This document shows, in pieces, positions 33,146 through 41,729 of a DNA stretch of 64,000 nt. Positions within the stretch are counted from its first letter, which is position 1, and every line of letters starts with the position of its first letter. Below the pieces are notes generated by a model. The model saw nothing but the letters and a program-made list of their open reading frames with translations, was not told where the DNA came from and did no database searches. A program made the position numbers and the translations under genes. The DNA is from Microbacterium sp. ACRRU (GTDB lineage Bacteria; Actinomycetota; Actinomycetes; Actinomycetales; Microbacteriaceae), in assembly GCF_022346945.1 (NCBI RefSeq), contig NZ_JAKRNI010000001.1:186001-250000 (forward strand), read 5' to 3'.

Positions 33146-35620
33146 TCAGTGCGGGGTGACTCGGGATGCCGCCCGGCGCCGGAGAGCGATGGCGAGCAGC
33201 CAGAGTGCGAGCAGCCCGCCGGTTGCGACGAGGGTGGCGACGAGCGGATCGTCGACGTCGAGCGCGGGGACGCTCGCGATCAGGATCAGCAGGAGCAGCT
33301 GCGCGCAGAACACGGCCAGGCTCGCTTGACCCAGCGGCACCCACACGGCGCGCCACACCCGGTCCACGGGCACCCAGACCGCGGTCAGGACGGCGAGGGC
33401 GACCGCGAGCAGGACGGCCGAATCGCCGAGCCGCATGAGGTCGAGACCACCGGGTGCGGACGGCGTGATCACGCCGAGAACCGGGGCAGTCACGCCAGTG
33501 ATGGCTGCCGCGGCCCACGCCAGAACGATCACCGTCGCCACCGTCATGCCTCCGGGCCGACGCAGGAGCCGGGAGATCACCGCGCGGTGGTATCCCACGA
33601 CGAGGCCGAGGACGAAGGGCAGCTGCCAGGCGAGGAGGGGATAGACCGCATCGAACGCGGTCGGCAGGAGGATGGCATCCGGTAGCGCGATCGACATGGC
33701 GTAGGCGGCGATGCTCACGGCCACGACGACCCACCACAGGCGACGACGCAGCAGGGCGAGGAACAGGGGTGCGAGGAGCGCCAGGGCGATGAACAGACCC
33801 AGGATCACGATCGGCCACGGGCTCATCCGTAGGAGGAGGAGATCGCGCACCGCGTACCACGGCGGTGGGTAGTCCAAAAGGCGCTCGGCGTTCGGGTACA
33901 GGTCGTACACGCGACCCGTCGACGGGTCGGTCAGCGTCGTGACGGTGGTGGTGTCGAGGAAGGGGAGGAAGCCCACGGCGAAGACGGCCACGATCACCGA
34001 CAGCGTCACGGCGTACAGCCGCCCGGCGCGTCGCCACCCGCGTGCGAGGGAATCGCCGACGCCGAGAGCATCGAGGCGGCGCCGGTAACCCAGCCCCATG
34101 ACGATGCCGCTGATCGCGACGAACAGCTCGGCGCCGGTGACGGAGAGGACGGCCTGCGACGCGACAGTGAGGGGCCCCGCGCTCGCGAGGACCGCGAGGA
34201 CGCCGCCCGCGATGGCGACACCGCGCACGACGTCGAGCCGCAGATCTCGTTCGTGCGCCTCGTGTCGGTATCGCCACCGGGGGAGCAGCCGCGACACCGC
34301 GAGTGCCATCACGAGGGCGATGGCTGCCCCGGCCATCGTCCACGCGGCGACCGTCGGTCGCTCCGACCCGGCCGGTTCCGTGAGGGGAGAATGGCTCGAA
34401 AGGCCTTCGTCCGCCGTCACCGGGGGAGTCACCGGCGCCCACGCGAAGCGTCCCGTCGCGACGAGGTCTGCCCGGAGCGCCTGCGCGACCCGAGGGTCCG
34501 CCGTCGCGCGCCAGTCCGCCTCGGCACCGCCGGCCTCGGCCTCGACGCGTTCGACCTCCAGCCAGGAGACGGTGTCGATGTGCGGATGCGCGGGCAGCTC
34601 GTTCAGCACCTGCTGCCACCATCCCCTCTTCACCGAGAGCTCGTCGTCACCCGCGCGCGCGGGGTCGAACAGGGCTCCGGTGTCGATCGCCATCGGGCGG
34701 TCCGGCCGGGCGAAACGCTCGGTGAAACTCTGCGGCTGGGCCACGGTGTACCCCCAGCGCTCTGCCAGACGCTGCGCGACCTCGCCGCTCTCGGGGGCGT
34801 CGTTGTGCTCGAGGGGAACCCCCCGGCCCGCGGCCGCCGCCGCCTCCCCCTTGCCGAAGTAGTAGAGGGTGAGCCCGACGCGATCCACGGCATCCGCACG
34901 CGGAAAGTACGGACCGTAGGGGTCGTCGGCCTCGGTGAGCAGGCCGTCGGCGTCGGTGTCGAGGGTCCGCTCGTCGCGCGCCGACAGGTCGTCCAGGCGC
35001 CCGTCGGCGCGGTCGAACGGGTATCCCGCCCCGTAGGACGGCACCCAGACGGTCTCGGCCCCCGAGGATCCGGCGTGCACGGCGTCGGCGACGGTTTCGA
35101 ACGCGCGCACGTACGCCGTGGGCTGCTGCCCCCACCGCACCCAGGACCCGTTCATCTCCGGGGCGAACCGCACGCGCTGCTCGGTGCCGTACGCGGCGTG
35201 CACGCGGTCGAGGGTGTCCGCGAGAGCCCGGGCGTCCGCCGCCGTGAGCTCGTCGAGATCCGTCGTCGGCTCGAACGTCAGGATGAGCGCTGCCCCCTGG
35301 GCTGCGGCCGCGGTGGCCGCGCGCTGCCAGCCCCGCTCCGCGGCGGCATCCAGGGGATAGGCCAGACGGATGCCGTAGGCCGGCGGCGTCTCACCGAGTC
35401 GCCGAGCGTACCCCTCCGGGGCGTCAGCACCCCAGTCCAGCTCGGGGGCGAACCACAGGCCCCCTGCGTCCGCGCCGGGTGACGCATCCGCGGCGGGCTC
35501 AGTGGGCGAACCGTCGACGGCGGCCGCGGCCACGCCGCTGCCCGCTGCCGCGAACACCGCGACCGCGGTGAGGGCCGTCGCGATGACCCGCGTGACCAGC
35601 CGGCGAGAGGCTCGCCTCAC
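33146..35620 (-). CDS. GH26-like domain fused to an OpgC-like membrane acyltransferase domain
   Basis: 824 residues. Signal peptide (~1-34), then a beta-mannanase-like (GH26) domain to ~390: the acid/base Glu is present in RVRFAPEMNGSWVRWG (~155), but the place of the usual nucleophile reads RPMAIDTGALFDP, without Glu. A linker and about ten membrane helices follow (~415-815), starting DLRLDVVRGVAIAGG, the entry motif of OpgC/acyltransferase-3-like proteins that acylate extracellular glycans. The ATG overlaps the stop of the ATPase gene (ATGA); it is last in the synthase operon. Likely binds, trims or acylates the polymer made by the first gene; this is inference. Confidence 0.82.
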   Translation of the reverse strand: MRRASRRLVTRVIATALTAVAVFAAAGSGVAAAAVDGSPTEPAADASPGADAGGLWFAPELDWGADAPEGYARRLGETPPAYGIRLAYPLDAAAERGWQRAATAAAAQGAALILTFEPTTDLDELTAADARALADTLDRVHAAYGTEQRVRFAPEMNGSWVRWGQQPTAYVRAFETVADAVHAGSSGAETVWVPSYGAGYPFDRADGRLDDLSARDERTLDTDADGLLTEADDPYGPYFPRADAVDRVGLTLYYFGKGEAAAAAGRGVPLEHNDAPESGEVAQRLAERWGYTVAQPQSFTERFARPDRPMAIDTGALFDPARAGDDELSVKRGWWQQVLNELPAHPHIDTVSWLEVERVEAEAGGAEADWRATADPRVAQALRADLVATGRFAWAPVTPPVTADEGLSSHSPLTEPAGSERPTVAAWTMAGAAIALVMALAVSRLLPRWRYRHEAHERDLRLDVVRGVAIAGGVLAVLASAGPLTVASQAVLSVTGAELFVAISGIVMGLGYRRRLDALGVGDSLARGWRRAGRLYAVTLSVIVAVFAVGFLPFLDTTTVTTLTDPSTGRVYDLYPNAERLLDYPPPWYAVRDLLLLRMSPWPIVILGLFIALALLAPLFLALLRRRLWWVVVAVSIAAYAMSIALPDAILLPTAFDAVYPLLAWQLPFVLGLVVGYHRAVISRLLRRPGGMTVATVIVLAWAAAAITGVTAPVLGVITPSAPGGLDLMRLGDSAVLLAVALAVLTAVWVPVDRVWRAVWVPLGQASLAVFCAQLLLLILIASVPALDVDDPLVATLVATGGLLALWLLAIALRRRAASRVTPH

Positions 35621-36033
35621 GGTCGCTCGCTCTCCAACTCCCAGACGTTGCGGGCACCGTCACGGCGGTAGGCGACGTGGTCCACACCCGCGACGGCCAA
35701 CGCCAACCCGCGGCCGGTCTCCTCGTCGATGGATGCCATACGCACGGCATCCGGATCGAACGACGTGGGCCGCCCGTCGTCGCCGAACGTGGCCCGTAGC
35801 CGGACCGGGGTGGCCGAGAGCTCGAGCGTGAACTCTCCGTCCGGCCTCGCGGCTCCGGAGTGCTCGACGATGTTGCCGGCGATCTCGATGACGGCGGTGT
35901 CGAAACCGAACCGCACGCGCGGCGGGACCTCACCGACCTCCGACCACCACTGCTCGAGCAGGTCGTGGATGGCGTCGAGGCTCGCGACCACGACGGGGGC
36001 GCTCAGGCGGCGCTCGATGTCGGTCTCAGTCAC
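35617..36033 (-). CDS. RsbW-like anti-sigma-type ATP-binding protein (HATPase_c_2)
   Basis: 138 residues of the GHKL ATPase fold. The N box is visible in FDTAVIEIAGNIVEHSG (~45-60) and the G box in EETGRGLALAVAGVDHV (~100-117). RsbW/SpoIIAB-type kinases bind a target protein and phosphorylate a STAS antagonist on Ser. I start it at GTG 36033, which has GGAGG 6 nt upstream and overlaps the STAS gene by 8 bp. No sigma factor gene is in the operon, so its target may be another protein. Confidence 0.85.
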   Translation of the reverse strand: MTETDIERRLSAPVVVASLDAIHDLLEQWWSEVGEVPPRVRFGFDTAVIEIAGNIVEHSGAARPDGEFTLELSATPVRLRATFGDDGRPTSFDPDAVRMASIDEETGRGLALAVAGVDHVAYRRDGARNVWELESERP

Positions 36034-36361
36034 GGAGAGCCTCCTCGACGCTCGGGCGGGGCCGCAGGACACGGTCGAGGTTCGTCAGCCCGAGGACCAT
36101 CGAGACCTGGTCCGACGGGGAGGCGAGCCGGAGGTCGCCACCGGCCTGGCGCGCGCTGCTGAGGCAAGAGACGAGCGCGCCGACCCCGGACGAGTCGACG
36201 AAGTCGGTCTGCGACAGGTCGATCACGACGACCGGACCGCCGCCCTTCTGAATGACATCGGTGACCGTCTCGCGGAAGTCGCACGCCGACACCATGGTCA
36301 ATCGTCCGCGCGGCGTGATGACGGTCGCGCTGTCGCGAGCGTCGATGTCGACCTGGAGCAT
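36026..36361 (-). CDS. STAS-domain anti-anti-sigma-like protein (RsbV/SpoIIAA family)
   Basis: 111 residues; a single STAS domain starting MLQVDIDARDSATVITPRGR. The phosphorylatable Ser lies in TDFVDSSGVGALVSCL (~58), the canonical position. In partner switches the unphosphorylated form sequesters the ATPase and the phosphorylated form releases it. The gene starts one base after the glycosyltransferase stop and overlaps the ATPase gene, so all three proteins are co-produced. Confidence 0.92.
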   Translation of the reverse strand: MLQVDIDARDSATVITPRGRLTMVSACDFRETVTDVIQKGGGPVVVIDLSQTDFVDSSGVGALVSCLSSARQAGGDLRLASPSDQVSMVLGLTNLDRVLRPRPSVEEALRD

Positions 36362-36362
36362 G

Positions 36363-38369
36363 TCAGTAACCCTTCGGTTCGTGGTCGGATGCCGAGTACC
36401 GCACGGCGCGGATGATGACGCTGAACACGGCGAGGTCGTACAGCACCCACACGATGTTGACCAGCGGCGCCACGCCCTCCGCCTGGCCCACGGCGTAACG
36501 GATGGCGACGACGACGAGCGACAGCACGAGAGCGGCCATCACGATCAGTTGCGGTCGAACGAGGTCCCATCGCGGCCGGTTCTCGGTGGACCGCGTCTTG
36601 GGGGTCACCGAGAACGCGAGCGAGCGCCCCCCGTAGACGTTGCCCACCGCGCTGGTGACCGCGCGGATCCAGGTGGGGAAGAGCGCGAGCGAGTACTGCG
36701 CCCCCCGCCACGTCGGGCGGCCGTTCGCCACGACGATGAACAGCACCTGATTCAGCACGAAGAACGGGATGAAACGCGCGAAGAAGTCCACGCTCCACGC
36801 CTGCACCGGCATGACGCCGAACGTGAGGTAGAGGACGGGAGCGGTGACGTACACGATCGCGGCGAAGCCCGAGAGGTAGCTCCACATCGTGCCGAAGTAC
36901 ATCAAGCGCTGACCCCAGCTGAGGCCTTTCTGCACCAGGGGGTTCTCGCGGAACATCACCTGCATCGTGCCCTGCGCCCACCGCAGGCGCTGCGTGAGCA
37001 TCGTGGGCAGGTCGTCGGGGGCCAGCCCCCGGGCGAGCACTTGATCGTGGTAGACCGACCGCCACCCCAGCCCGTGCAGGCGCATCGACGTCGCCATGTC
37101 CTCGGTGACCGAGATCGTGGCCAGCGGCATGATCGCCTGCGCCTCTTCGTCACGGCCCACGTCGAACGCGTTCACGAGCAGGCTGACGGATTCGACCGCC
37201 GCCAGGGGAGACAGGCTCTTCTCGGTCAGCGCTTCCAGGGCGACGTCGTCGACGGATGCCAGTGTCTCGGGGTCACCGGTCAGCTCGGCGAGGGCCGCGA
37301 GCTCGGCGCGCAGAGCGGAGATGTCCTCTCCGCTGAGGCGCTCGCGCACGTCGTCGATCCGGCGCTGGAACCGGTAAGTGAGGTCGGCCAGGGGCTCGCC
37401 GGTGGCGAGACCGGACTTGAGGGCGTCGAGGGCTGCGGCGACCTCATCCAGGGCGGCGACGACGCGGGGTTCTCGCGCGTGTGCACGTCGTGCCCGGGCC
37501 AACACCCGCCGAGATGCCCGGACACCACGGTCGACCGCACGTTCGACATCGCCGACGTAGCGGGAGACCCCGAGCTGCATGAGCGCTTCGCGGCGGAGAA
37601 TCGCGTTCGAGCCGCAGAAGAACGCCGCGTTCCATCCGTCCTTGGACTGCTGGATCGGGCCGTAGAAGAGGGGCGCCTGACTACCCAGCGGATCCGAGGG
37701 GGGCACGTTGACGAACCACTGCGGAGTCTGCACGAGCGCGACACGCTCGTCCGCGTCGAACCAGCCCAGTGTGCGGTCAAGGATGTCGGGGGAGGGGATC
37801 TGGTCCGCGTCGAGGATCAGGAGGAATTCGCCCTCGGTCACCATCAGGGCGTTGTTCAGATTGCCCGCTTTGGCGTGGCGCGGTCGATCGCGCCACGCCT
37901 CCGAGCGGGTGATGACCCCGATCCCCTCCGCCTCGGCGAGCGCGCGCAATTCGGCACGGTCGCCGTCGTCGAGGATCCACGTGCGGTGCGGGTAGCGGAT
38001 GGCGAGCGCCGCGCGAGCGGTCCCCATGACGAGATCCAGTGGCTCGTTATAGGTCGTCACGAGCACATCGACCGTCATCTCGCGCGTGATCGGGGGAGCG
38101 TCGTGCCGCTCCCGCAGCCGCCATGCGCCCAGACCGAAGAGGATGCAATCGATGAGGCTGTACGTCTCGGCCAGCACCAGGGGCACAGCGATCCACCAGT
38201 GCTCCCAGTTCACCGACGCCAGCCAGCGCCAGGCGAGGTAGTTGACCCCGCTCGCGATGGACAACACCACGATGACGCGGATCAGCGCGTGACGGCGGAC
38301 GCGCTGCGCCTCGCGCCGACGGGCCTCGTGACGGGAATCGTCACGGGGGACGGTTGTTTCGACGATCAT
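36363..38369 (-). CDS. Cellulose-synthase-like family 2 glycosyltransferase
   Basis: 668 residues from ATG 38369 (GGAG 7 nt upstream). Two N-terminal helices (~30-75), then the processive GT2 core: VDVLVTTYNEPLDLVMG, WILDDGDRAELRALA (~130), LLILDADQIPSPDI (~185), FFCGSNAILRREALMQLGV (~250), VTEDMATSMRLHGLGW (~418), and QRLRWAQGTMQVMF (~462), ending in about five helices. An extra ~150-residue helical insertion (bases ~37575-37125) splits the GSN and TED blocks. No PilZ domain. Makes and extrudes a beta-linked polysaccharide; the sugar is unknown. First gene of the operon with STAS, ATPase and GH26/OpgC. Confidence 0.9.
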   Translation of the reverse strand: MIVETTVPRDDSRHEARRREAQRVRRHALIRVIVVLSIASGVNYLAWRWLASVNWEHWWIAVPLVLAETYSLIDCILFGLGAWRLRERHDAPPITREMTVDVLVTTYNEPLDLVMGTARAALAIRYPHRTWILDDGDRAELRALAEAEGIGVITRSEAWRDRPRHAKAGNLNNALMVTEGEFLLILDADQIPSPDILDRTLGWFDADERVALVQTPQWFVNVPPSDPLGSQAPLFYGPIQQSKDGWNAAFFCGSNAILRREALMQLGVSRYVGDVERAVDRGVRASRRVLARARRAHAREPRVVAALDEVAAALDALKSGLATGEPLADLTYRFQRRIDDVRERLSGEDISALRAELAALAELTGDPETLASVDDVALEALTEKSLSPLAAVESVSLLVNAFDVGRDEEAQAIMPLATISVTEDMATSMRLHGLGWRSVYHDQVLARGLAPDDLPTMLTQRLRWAQGTMQVMFRENPLVQKGLSWGQRLMYFGTMWSYLSGFAAIVYVTAPVLYLTFGVMPVQAWSVDFFARFIPFFVLNQVLFIVVANGRPTWRGAQYSLALFPTWIRAVTSAVGNVYGGRSLAFSVTPKTRSTENRPRWDLVRPQLIVMAALVLSLVVVAIRYAVGQAEGVAPLVNIVWVLYDLAVFSVIIRAVRYSASDHEPKGY

Positions 38370-38495
38370 GCTCTTGCTCCGGGGGTGATTCACCACGGTG
38401 CCATGACCGCAAGAGAGGAATCACGCAGGTAGCGTCGAGCTGGCGGCTTCTGGTAAACGATCCGCCGATCCGCCTGCGCCGGCCGTCGTGTGGGG

Positions 38496-39131
38496 TCAGC
38501 GACCGGAGCGTGCGAGCGGCACGACGCACACGGCGAGGGCGGCGGCCGCGATCGTCAACGCGAGCGGACTTCCCGCCTGGTGAGCCACGGCGCCGACCAC
38601 GGCGCCCCCGACGAGCGATCCCCACAGCACCAACGGGCGCTGCCACGCGGTTCGGGATCCCCCGGTGACCAGCGCCGCGAGCGCCAACCCGAGGCTCACG
38701 AGGGTGCCCGTCGAGTACGTGATCGCAACGCGCGCGCGCCCATCGGCGAGGAAGAGCGTGTTCAGGGCGCCCATCGCAGCCGCGAGCAGGCCGACGCGCC
38801 AGAGCGTCGCCTCTCCGGCGAGAGCCAGGCCGGCGGCGGCCCCGACGGTCAGAGCCGCCGCGCCGACGATCCAGGGCCGGGGTCGCGCCATCCGCGTGTT
38901 CGCGACGCCGCCGAGGGCGACACCCGCGACGAATGCGGCGATGATCCCCGCGGAGGCCAGGGCCACGGCCGCACCCGGCCCGAGCACCTCGACCGCGGCC
39001 TGCGTCGAGTTGCCGCTCATGAACGACACGAACAGGCCCCCCGTGTCGAGGAAGCCGATGGCGTCGACGAACCCCGCTATGCCCGCGAGCGTCACGGAGA
39101 CGGTCAGCGACCCACGATCGACGTCCTTCAT
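38496..39131 (-). CDS. DUF1275 (YoaK) family membrane protein
   Basis: 211 residues from ATG 39131, with AAGGGA upstream; the longer ORF adds a polar tail without support. Six or so hydrophobic segments. Family block: AGIAGFVDAIGFLDTGGLFVSFMSGNSTQAAV-type sequence, here split as IAGFVDAIGFLDTGG and FVSFMSGNSTQ (~12-40). Function of DUF1275 proteins is unknown. Same strand as the MFS gene upstream, 82 bp away. Confidence 0.88.
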   Translation of the reverse strand: MKDVDRGSLTVSVTLAGIAGFVDAIGFLDTGGLFVSFMSGNSTQAAVEVLGPGAAVALASAGIIAAFVAGVALGGVANTRMARPRPWIVGAAALTVGAAAGLALAGEATLWRVGLLAAAMGALNTLFLADGRARVAITYSTGTLVSLGLALAALVTGGSRTAWQRPLVLWGSLVGGAVVGAVAHQAGSPLALTIAAAALAVCVVPLARSGR

Positions 39132-39213
39132 CCCAGTCCCTTCGCGTGACGCGTCGCGTTCATCGTGGGGCGGGAACGGTGGCGTCGGCAAGTCGAGCGG
39201 GCGGGGCCCTCCT

Positions 39214-40488
39214 TCAGCGCACCCGCGGCACGTAGCGCGGCACCCAGCGGACGAAGCCGATCGCGCCGGCCGCGGCGAGGAATCCCATCGCGGCGACCGC
39301 GATCGACAGTGACGCGGCCGCCGTCAGTGCGGACAGGATGAGAGGAGCGATGGCGCCGCCGCCGTCGGTCAGGGTCCGCCACGACCCGAGGAATGCCGCC
39401 GGGTCGGCGGGCGGAGCGAGATCGGCTCCGAGAGTGAGCAGGATGCCGCTGGACAGACCGTTGCCGACGCCGAGCACGGCGGCGAACATGGCGTACCACA
39501 TCGCGGCGTCACCGACGTCATGGGGGACCGAGAGCGCGAGGAATCCCGCGCCCATCAGCACCATCGCCGGCAGAGCCGCCCACAGTCGACCGAAACGGTC
39601 CATGACCTGGCCGCTCGCGTAGAACAGAGCGAAGTCGATGGCCCCGGACACCCCCACGACCACCGCGATCGCGGAGGCATCCAGACCCAGCGACACTCCC
39701 CACAGTGGCAGGACGACCTGTCGAGCCGATCGGACCGCCGACAGCGAAGCGGCGGCGAGACCGAGGCGCGAGAGCACGCCGCGGAAGCGCCACATCGTTC
39801 GGAACACGCCTGCGCGCTCGACGAGCGGAATCGCGCCGGTGACGGGTTCCCCGGTGTCTTCGGCATCCCCTCCGTCGCCGGTCGTCGATGCGGCGGCGGG
39901 GGCGGCGATCGCGCGCTCGGGATCCGGCCCCAGGAGGACGAGGAGGATCGTCGCGACCTGGCAGATCGCGAAGAACGCGATGGAGGCGGACTCGTCGCCG
40001 AAGATGCCCAGCAGGGCCGCCGACACGAACGGGCCCACGAACATCCCGAGGCGGAACGTCCCGCCCAGCAGCGACAGCGCGCGGGCGCGGAAGGCCAGCG
40101 GCACCCGGGTCGTCATGAACGAGTGTCGCGCCAGAGCGAAGGATGCCGTGCAGAACCCGATGAGGAACACCGCCGCAGCGAACACGGCGAGCGAACCAGC
40201 AAAGACGACGCCGAGCAGGCCGCCGAGGATGACGATGCCCGCAACGCCCATCGTCAAGCGCTCGCCGAATCGCGCGACCGCCCAGCCGGCGGGGATGTTT
40301 CCGCACAGCTGACCCACGACGAGAGCGGCGGCGATCAGGGCGGCGAGGGCGACGTCCGCGCCCAGCCGATTCGCGATCACCGGGATGAGGGGGATGACCG
40401 CACCCTCGCCGAGGGCGAAGAGCAGGGTCGGGCCGTAGATCATCGGCGCGAAGCGCACCAGTACGTTCCGGGGGGAGTCGGTCGTCAC
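39214..40488 (-). CDS. Major facilitator superfamily transporter
   Basis: About 424 residues, 12 hydrophobic helices in two halves. The loop 2-3 motif is visible in [18 protein letters not shown] and its second-half echo in [18 protein letters not shown]; a polar Glu/Asp-rich central loop (residues ~195-225) separates the halves. Substrate not inferable. The start is uncertain: GTG 40488 has a TATCGT box 7 nt upstream, while ATG 40515 would overlap the divergent prfB start. Confidence 0.85.
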   Translation of the reverse strand: MTTDSPRNVLVRFAPMIYGPTLLFALGEGAVIPLIPVIANRLGADVALAALIAAALVVGQLCGNIPAGWAVARFGERLTMGVAGIVILGGLLGVVFAGSLAVFAAAVFLIGFCTASFALARHSFMTTRVPLAFRARALSLLGGTFRLGMFVGPFVSAALLGIFGDESASIAFFAICQVATILLVLLGPDPERAIAAPAAASTTGDGGDAEDTGEPVTGAIPLVERAGVFRTMWRFRGVLSRLGLAAASLSAVRSARQVVLPLWGVSLGLDASAIAVVVGVSGAIDFALFYASGQVMDRFGRLWAALPAMVLMGAGFLALSVPHDVGDAAMWYAMFAAVLGVGNGLSSGILLTLGADLAPPADPAAFLGSWRTLTDGGGAIAPLILSALTAAASLSIAVAAMGFLAAAGAIGFVRWVPRYVPRVR

Positions 40489-40499
40489 CGTCTCCACGA

Positions 40500-40505
40500 T
40501 AGGCT
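40500..40505 (+). promoter_or_regulatory. -10 box for prfB
   Basis: TAGGCT, 8-nt gap to ATG 40514. It overlaps the region serving the divergent MFS gene. Confidence 0.45.
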
Positions 40506-40513
40506 GGAGTGTC

Positions 40514-41626
40514 ATGCTCGAACTGGACCTTGCCGCCGACATCCAGGCGCTGCGCTCGACCTTCGCCGATATTCAGGCCGTGGTCGACGTCGACGCACTC
40601 ACCGCCGATATCGAACGCCTGAGCGAAGAGGCGGGGGCGCCCGACCTCTGGGACGACGTCGACAACGCCCAGAAGGTCACCAGCCGCCTTAGCCACCGTC
40701 AGGCCGAGCTCAAGCGCATCACCGAGATCGAGCAGCGCCTCGACGACCTCGAAGTGCTCGTCGAGCTCGCCAACGAGATGGAGGACGAGGAGTCCGCCGA
40801 CGAGGCGCGCAAGGAGCTCGCTTCGCTCCGCGAGGTCATCAACCAGCTCGAGGTGCAGACGTTGCTCGACGGCGAGTACGACGCCCGGTCGGCGGTCGTG
40901 ACGATCCGCTCCGGCGCGGGCGGCGACGACGCCACCGACTTCGCCGAGATGCTCCTGCGCATGTACCTGCGGTGGGCCGAGCGTCACAAGTACCCGGTGA
41001 AGGTCATGGACACGTCGTACGCCGAGGGCGCAGGCATCAAGTCCGCGACGTTCGAGGTCGACGTCCCCTACGCGTACGGCACGCTGTCGGTCGAGGCGGG
41101 CACCCACCGCCTCGCGCGCATCAGCCCCTTCGGCGGCGCCGACAAGCGGCAGACGAGCTTCGCCGCCGTAGAGGTCATTCCCGTGATGGAAGAGGCCGTC
41201 GAGGTCGAGGTACCCGAGAACGACATCCGCGTCGACGTCTTCCGCTCGTCGGGTCCCGGCGGACAGTCGGTCAACACGACCGACTCCGCCGTGCGCATCA
41301 CGCACATCCCCACGGGCCTGGTCGTTTCGATGCAGAACGAGAAGTCGCAGATCCAGAACCGTGCGGCGGCCATGCGGGTTCTGCAGACGCGCCTGTTGCT
41401 GCTCAAGCGCGAAGAAGAGGCAGCCAAGAAGAAGGAGCTCGCGGGGACGATCACCGCGAGCTGGGGCGACCAGATGCGGTCGTACTTCCTCTACGGCCAG
41501 CAGCTGGTGAAAGACCTTCGCACCGGATATGAGGTCGGAAACCCCGCGGTCGTCTTCGACGGCGACCTCGACGGTCTGATCGCGGCCGGCATCCGGTGGC
41601 GAAAGCGCAAGGACGACGACGACTGA
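40514..41626 (+). CDS. prfB: Peptide chain release factor 2
   Basis: 370 residues; releases peptides at UGA and UAA stops. The anticodon-like SPF tripeptide is in [17 protein letters not shown] (~205) and the catalytic GGQ in [18 protein letters not shown] (~250). The reading frame is continuous: the internal UGA and +1 frameshift used for autoregulation in many bacteria are absent, as usual for actinobacteria. Followed by ftsE-ftsX-smpB-ssrA, a classical order. Confidence 0.97.
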   Translation: MLELDLAADIQALRSTFADIQAVVDVDALTADIERLSEEAGAPDLWDDVDNAQKVTSRLSHRQAELKRITEIEQRLDDLEVLVELANEMEDEESADEARKELASLREVINQLEVQTLLDGEYDARSAVVTIRSGAGGDDATDFAEMLLRMYLRWAERHKYPVKVMDTSYAEGAGIKSATFEVDVPYAYGTLSVEAGTHRLARISPFGGADKRQTSFAAVEVIPVMEEAVEVEVPENDIRVDVFRSSGPGGQSVNTTDSAVRITHIPTGLVVSMQNEKSQIQNRAAAMRVLQTRLLLLKREEEAAKKKELAGTITASWGDQMRSYFLYGQQLVKDLRTGYEVGNPAVVFDGDLDGLIAAGIRWRKRKDDDD

Positions 41627-41714
41627 CCGAGGGATGCCGCGAGCCGTGGCATCCATAGGACTCTCCCGGTTCCACGATCCGGCGCGTCCTCTCGGGCTGG
41701 AACGGTCGCGCGCT

Positions 41715-41720
41715 TAGGCT
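41715..41720 (+). promoter_or_regulatory. -10 box for ftsE
   Basis: TAGGCT, 9-nt gap to ATG 41730; very short or no leader. Confidence 0.4.
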
Positions 41721-41729
41721 CGTCGAGCC

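Noticed and set aside
40514-41626. Programmed +1 frameshift in prfB
   Set aside because: The frame is continuous and no early in-frame UGA with a slippery site is seen.
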